A stretch of DNA of 8,511 nucleotides from an uncultured Gaiellaceae bacterium (GTDB taxonomy: Bacteria; Actinomycetota; Thermoleophilia; Gaiellales; Gaiellaceae). This document shows positions 6,172 to 8,511 of this stretch, in pieces. Numbering within the stretch: position 1 is the stretch's first letter; every line of letters begins with the position of its first letter. The stretch spans positions 1 to 8,511 of the forward strand of contig CATPAS010000361.1 in NCBI GenBank assembly GCA_955652075.1, written 5' to 3'. The notes under the pieces were generated by a model, which did no database searches, was not told where the DNA came from, and saw only the letters and a program-made list of their open reading frames with translations. Position numbers and translations under genes: made by a program.

Positions 6172-6327
6172 TCAAGACGGCCCGGCCGCCGAAAACTCAT
6201 CGGTGCTTGGCTCAGGTCCCTCTCGCCGCGCGCGTCCTACAAAGGCGTTCCCGGCAATGGAGGCAGGTGCGCCATCGCGACGACCGGCTTTTCCGGCCCC
6301 GAAGAGCCCCTTCAAGTCGAACGACAT
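6172..6327 (-). CDS. Possible small protein, 51 aa, upstream of the sigma gene
   Basis: ATG at 6325-6327, TGA at 6172-6174, 51 residues: MSFDLKGLFGAGKAGRR at the start, then an Ala/Gly/Glu-rich polar tail ending STDEFSAAGPS. A GAGAAGG SD (6336-6342) is 8 bases before the ATG, better than that of the sigma gene itself. It is co-directional with the sigma gene, 70 bases away. Against it: codon third positions are less GC-biased than in its neighbours, no family is recognised, and the segment overlaps the repeated 12-mer that looks regulatory. It could be a short regulatory ORF or chance. Confidence 0.35.
   Translation of the reverse strand: MSFDLKGLFGAGKAGRRDGAPASIAGNAFVGRARREGPEPSTDEFSAAGPS
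6193..6204 (-). repeat. Third copy of the ACCGATGAGTT(T) half-site, upstream of the sigma gene
   Basis: On the - strand ACCGATGAGTTT is identical to 4769-4780, the right arm of the palindrome upstream of the transporter, plus one T. Here it stands alone, with no inverted partner, about 92 bases before the sigma start. It could be a half-site for the same regulator. If the 51-aa ORF is real, the 12-mer encodes TDEF and the match could be chance. Confidence 0.4.
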
Positions 6328-6381
6328 CGGCCCTACCTTCTCGATGACAGGGCTGGTGGACGGCTGACGCCGGAAGGGGTA

Positions 6382-6427
6382 GGCGAATACGCCGAAACGG
6401 CCACGCCCACCAACCTGTTCCGTGGCC
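6382..6427 (+). other. Two tandem small hairpins in the leader of the receiver/PilB operon
   Basis: GGCG-AATA-CGCC (6382-6393) and GGCCACG, a 15-base loop, CGTGGCC (6399-6405 with 6421-6427) lie 24 bases or more before the receiver ATG. They do not match a c-di-GMP (GEMM) or other riboswitch consensus that I can recall. In DNA this GC-rich such stems may be incidental. Confidence 0.25.
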
Positions 6428-6450
6428 CTGCGCCGACCGAAATCTAGGTT

Positions 6451-6876
6451 ATGAACTCTCTCGGCACCGCCTCGGGCGTTGCGACGGCAGCGTCCGTTGC
6501 ACGTACCGTCCCTGTCGTGCTCGTCGCGGACGACGACGAGGACATCCTCACGCTGGTCGCGTTGCGCTTCCGCCGCTCCGGGCTCGAGGTCATTGTCGCG
6601 CGCGACGGTGAGGAAGCGCTGGAGCTGATCGAGACGCGTGCTCCCGACGTAGCGGTCCTCGACATTGCGATGCCCAAGCTCACGGGCCTGGAAGTAGTCC
6701 GCCGGCTGCGAAGCTCAGAGGCGACGAAGGACCTGCCCGTCGTCCTCTTGACTGCGCGCGCCGCCGAGAAGGACATCGAGCTCGGCCTCGAAGCAGGGGC
6801 CGACGAGTACATCACCAAGCCGTTCAGCCCCCAGGATCTCTATGCCTGCGTGCAATCCGTCCTCAGCGCGGCATGA
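6451..6876 (+). CDS. Stand-alone CheY-like response regulator receiver protein
   Basis: A 141-residue protein made of one receiver (REC) domain after a short Ala/Ser/Thr-rich leader of about 20 residues. Key residues are all present: acidic Mg2+ pocket D27-D28, phospho-acceptor D71 (VLDIAMP), switch T101 (VLLTAR) and K123 (YITKPFS). No DNA-binding or enzymatic output domain follows, so it should signal by protein contact, as CheY, PilG and PilH do. The sequence VVLVADDDEDILTLV and the FSPQDLYACVQSVL end are typical of PleD/CheY-type receivers. Its TGA overlaps the ATG of the PilB-like ATPase (ATGA, 4 bp), so the two are translationally coupled and probably work together in pilus or secretion control. 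No histidine kinase is in the window. The SD before ATG 6451 is poor; a TAGGTT directly precedes the ATG. Confidence 0.92.
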   Translation: MNSLGTASGVATAASVARTVPVVLVADDDEDILTLVALRFRRSGLEVIVARDGEEALELIETRAPDVAVLDIAMPKLTGLEVVRRLRSSEATKDLPVVLLTARAAEKDIELGLEAGADEYITKPFSPQDLYACVQSVLSAA

Positions 6877-8381
6877 GCGCGACATCCCGTGGCAGCCGCC
6901 GCACGACTGAAGTCGCGCGCGCGCTCGCCGAGGAGTACGGGCTCCCGTTCATCACACTCGTCGAGAACGAGCTCGATGACAACGCATTCTTCTCGCTACC
7001 CGAGAGGCTGTTCCGGCGAGGCACGCTGCTCCCGTACCGCATCGAGAACGGGCGCCTGCAGGTGGCCGTCGCCGATCCGTCGGACGTCGTCCTCATCGAC
7101 GAGCTCCGGCTCGTGGCGACGATGCCCGTCGACCTTGCGGTCGCACACGCAGCGGACATCGCACGACTCTGTGCCGAGGGCCCACGCACCAAGCGCACCG
7201 AGCGGCCGACAGGTGATGAGAACGACAAGAGCGACACGGCAGCCGTCCGCGCTCTCGACGGCGTCGTCGCCGACGCGATCGAAGGGCGCGCAAGCGACAT
7301 CCACCTCCTACCGACGCAGGACGGCCTCGAGGTCCGCTTCCGAGTCGACGGGATCGTTTCGAAGCATTCCGTCCTCGAGCCCGAGATTGGAACCGCCGTC
7401 ATCTCACGGCTCAAGGTGATCTCGAGCCTCGACATCGCCGAGCACCGCGCAGGGCAGGACGGCCGCTTTGCGACGGTCGCGAACGGAGGCCAGGAGGTCG
7501 ACGTGCGTGTGGCGACCTTGCCGACGATCATCGGCGAGGGTGCCGTCCTCCGATTGCTCAAGAGATCGCGCCGTCCGCCCTCGCTGACCGAGATCGGCAT
7601 GTCGTACGCAATGCAGATGGACCTCGAGCGCTTCACCGGCCAGATGGGTGGCGCGCTCGTCGTCGCCGGCCCGACCGGCTCGGGCAAGTCCACCACGCTG
7701 TACGCAACACTCGAGGATCTCACGCGGCCGGAGGTGAACATCATCACGATCGAGGATCCCGTGGAGTACCGGCTGCCGAACGTCTACCAGCTCCAGGTCA
7801 ACCGCCGGGCCGAGTTCACATTCGCGCGTGCGCTCCGCACGATGCTGCGCGCCGACCCCGACATCGTCATGGTCGGCGAGATCCGTGACCGCGAGACCGC
7901 GACGATCTCGATCGAAGCCGCGCTCACTGGGCATCTCCTGCTCACGACCTTGCACGCAAAGGACGCCCCGAGCGCCATCATGCGCCTGATCGACCTCGGC
8001 GTGGAGCCGTTCCTGCTCGGATCGGCCCTCGGCGCCGTCATCGCACAGCGGCTTGCACGCCGTCTTTGCACGAATTGCCGCGAAGCGTACGAGCCTTCTG
8101 CAGAAGAGCTTGACGCCGCCCGGTGGGAAAACGGTCCAGCGCAACTCTGGCGGCCGCACGGCTGTGACAAGTGCGACCGCGGCTATGACGGCCGGGTCGG
8201 GCTCTTCGAGCTGTTGCCGGTCACGGGTCCCTTGATGGAGGCCATCCTTCGACGCGGCTCGTTCGACGACGTCGTGCAGGCGGCCGACACAACAGGGCGA
8301 ACGACGATGTGGTCCGACGGTCTGCAAAAGGTTGCGGCAGGTGAGCTCTCGCTCGACGAGCTCCGCCGCGTACTCACGTGA
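6873..8381 (+). CDS. pilB: PilB/GspE-type type IV pilus or type II secretion assembly ATPase
   Basis: A 502-residue hexameric cytoplasmic ATPase that drives pilin polymerisation. The N-terminal part (about 10-100; ALAEEYGLPFITL... LLPYRIENGRLQVAVADPSD) is a single MshEN-like domain, the fold that binds c-di-GMP in some relatives. The core then shows the N2 domain (ASDIHLLPTQDGLEVRFRVDG), Walker A GPTGSGKST (266-274, K272), the Asp box ITIEDPVEY (from about 292), Walker B DIVMVGEIRD (330-339), and the His box TGHLLLTTLH (352-361). A zinc-binding tetracysteine follows (C399/C402 and C431/C434, CTNC...CDKC), which separates PilB/GspE from PilT. It is somewhat shorter than the usual 550-570 residues because the N-terminus is compact. 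It overlaps the receiver gene (ATGA) and the next membrane protein (GTGA). PilB and GspE cannot be fully separated here. Confidence 0.93.
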   Translation: MSATSRGSRRTTEVARALAEEYGLPFITLVENELDDNAFFSLPERLFRRGTLLPYRIENGRLQVAVADPSDVVLIDELRLVATMPVDLAVAHAADIARLCAEGPRTKRTERPTGDENDKSDTAAVRALDGVVADAIEGRASDIHLLPTQDGLEVRFRVDGIVSKHSVLEPEIGTAVISRLKVISSLDIAEHRAGQDGRFATVANGGQEVDVRVATLPTIIGEGAVLRLLKRSRRPPSLTEIGMSYAMQMDLERFTGQMGGALVVAGPTGSGKSTTLYATLEDLTRPEVNIITIEDPVEYRLPNVYQLQVNRRAEFTFARALRTMLRADPDIVMVGEIRDRETATISIEAALTGHLLLTTLHAKDAPSAIMRLIDLGVEPFLLGSALGAVIAQRLARRLCTNCREAYEPSAEELDAARWENGPAQLWRPHGCDKCDRGYDGRVGLFELLPVTGPLMEAILRRGSFDDVVQAADTTGRTTMWSDGLQKVAAGELSLDELRRVLT

Positions 8382-8511
8382 CCGACACGCAGTCCGGTCG
8401 CGGCTCCGACCGACGACGTCCGAGGCTCGCTCCACGCAGACGGATGAGGGCTGCGAATATCAGCATCCTGGTCGCAGCCGGTGCGATCGCTGTCCTCGCG
8501 TCCTTCCTGAC
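8378..8511 (+). CDS. Membrane-anchored protein of the pilus operon, N-terminus only
   Basis: GTG at 8378-8380 overlaps the PilB TGA (GTGA), and the frame is open to the window end (44 codons). The head is Arg-rich and polar (GRGSDRRRPRLAPRRRMR). A hydrophobic segment follows (NISILVAAGAIAVLASFL), giving an N-in signal anchor or uncleaved leader. The order suggests an inner-membrane component of the same assembly machine, for example a PilN/PilO-like, CpaB-like or other bitopic assembly protein. Too little is visible to choose. An internal ATG in the same frame (8447) would give a shorter start just before the membrane segment. Confidence 0.6.
   Translation, partial: MTDTQSGRGSDRRRPRLAPRRRMRAANISILVAAGAIAVLASFL

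Larger units (their letters stand above)
6102..6450. other. 349-bp gap between divergent sigma factor and pilus operon
   Basis: This is the longest stretch without a firm gene. It must hold the promoters for the - strand sigma gene and the + strand receiver/PilB operon. Seen in it are a possible TACGAT -10 (6110-6115), a plausible 51-aa - strand ORF (6172-6327), a copy of the 12-mer ACCGATGAGTTT (6193-6204, - strand), and two small hairpins before the receiver gene. I see no tRNA, no recognised riboswitch and no convincing -35 box. Confidence 0.6.

Noticed and set aside
6102..6200. N-terminal extension of the sigma factor to ATG 6200
   Set aside because: The extra 33 residues are Arg-rich and match nothing in the family; the ATG at 6101 fits the usual sigma N-terminus.
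6361..6450. c-di-GMP (GEMM) riboswitch before the pilus operon
   Set aside because: Considered because PilB operons often carry one, but the conserved GCAAA and GNRA/receptor blocks are not present; only two simple hairpins are seen.
7404..8435. 343-codon - strand frame opposite the PilB gene
   Set aside because: Antisense shadow of a gene with all ATPase motifs in the right order.

Overview
The window is high-GC DNA with short gaps, mostly GC-ending codons, GTG and TTG starts, and stop/start overlaps. This fits a high-GC actinobacterium. A deep-branching soil or freshwater lineage such as Thermoleophilia is possible, but that is inference: there is no rRNA or other marker gene here.

Left block (1-2678, + strand). 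A class I SAM-dependent methyltransferase of the HemK/PrmC/RsmC type enters from the left edge. Five bases after it comes a luciferase-like (LLM) flavin-dependent oxidoreductase. A very small Lys-rich basic protein follows, with a strong Shine-Dalgarno (SD) sequence and a TTG start.

Central block (2719-4691, - strand). Read in transcription order it holds a 14-TM-type DHA2 drug/proton antiporter, a perfect 14-bp inverted repeat, a 52-residue single-TM basic-tail protein and a small CxxC...CxxC zinc-ribbon protein. The gap upstream of the antiporter holds a second perfect palindrome (11-bp arms) that looks like a repressor operator. No repressor gene lies next to it.

Regulatory block (4807-6450). 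A small degenerate STAS-domain protein (+) runs tail-to-tail, with a 2-bp gap, into an ECF sigma factor (-) carrying a C-terminal SnoaL-like domain. Upstream of the sigma gene is a 349-bp gap. It contains a plausible 51-aa small ORF, a third copy of the palindrome arm found near the antiporter, and two small hairpins before the next operon.

Right block (6451-8511, + strand). A stand-alone CheY-like receiver protein overlaps by 4 bp (ATGA) a PilB/GspE-type secretion ATPase. That gene in turn overlaps by 4 bp (GTGA) the start of a membrane-anchored protein that runs off the right edge. This looks like the head of a type IV pilus or type II secretion-like operon, with the response regulator as its first gene.

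No tRNA, rRNA, CRISPR array, insertion sequence or phage gene was seen. No clear new multi-gene system was found. The points most worth a second look are the small unannotated ORFs, the two perfect palindromes with the shared 12-mer, the STAS/sigma arrangement and the receiver-PilB coupling.
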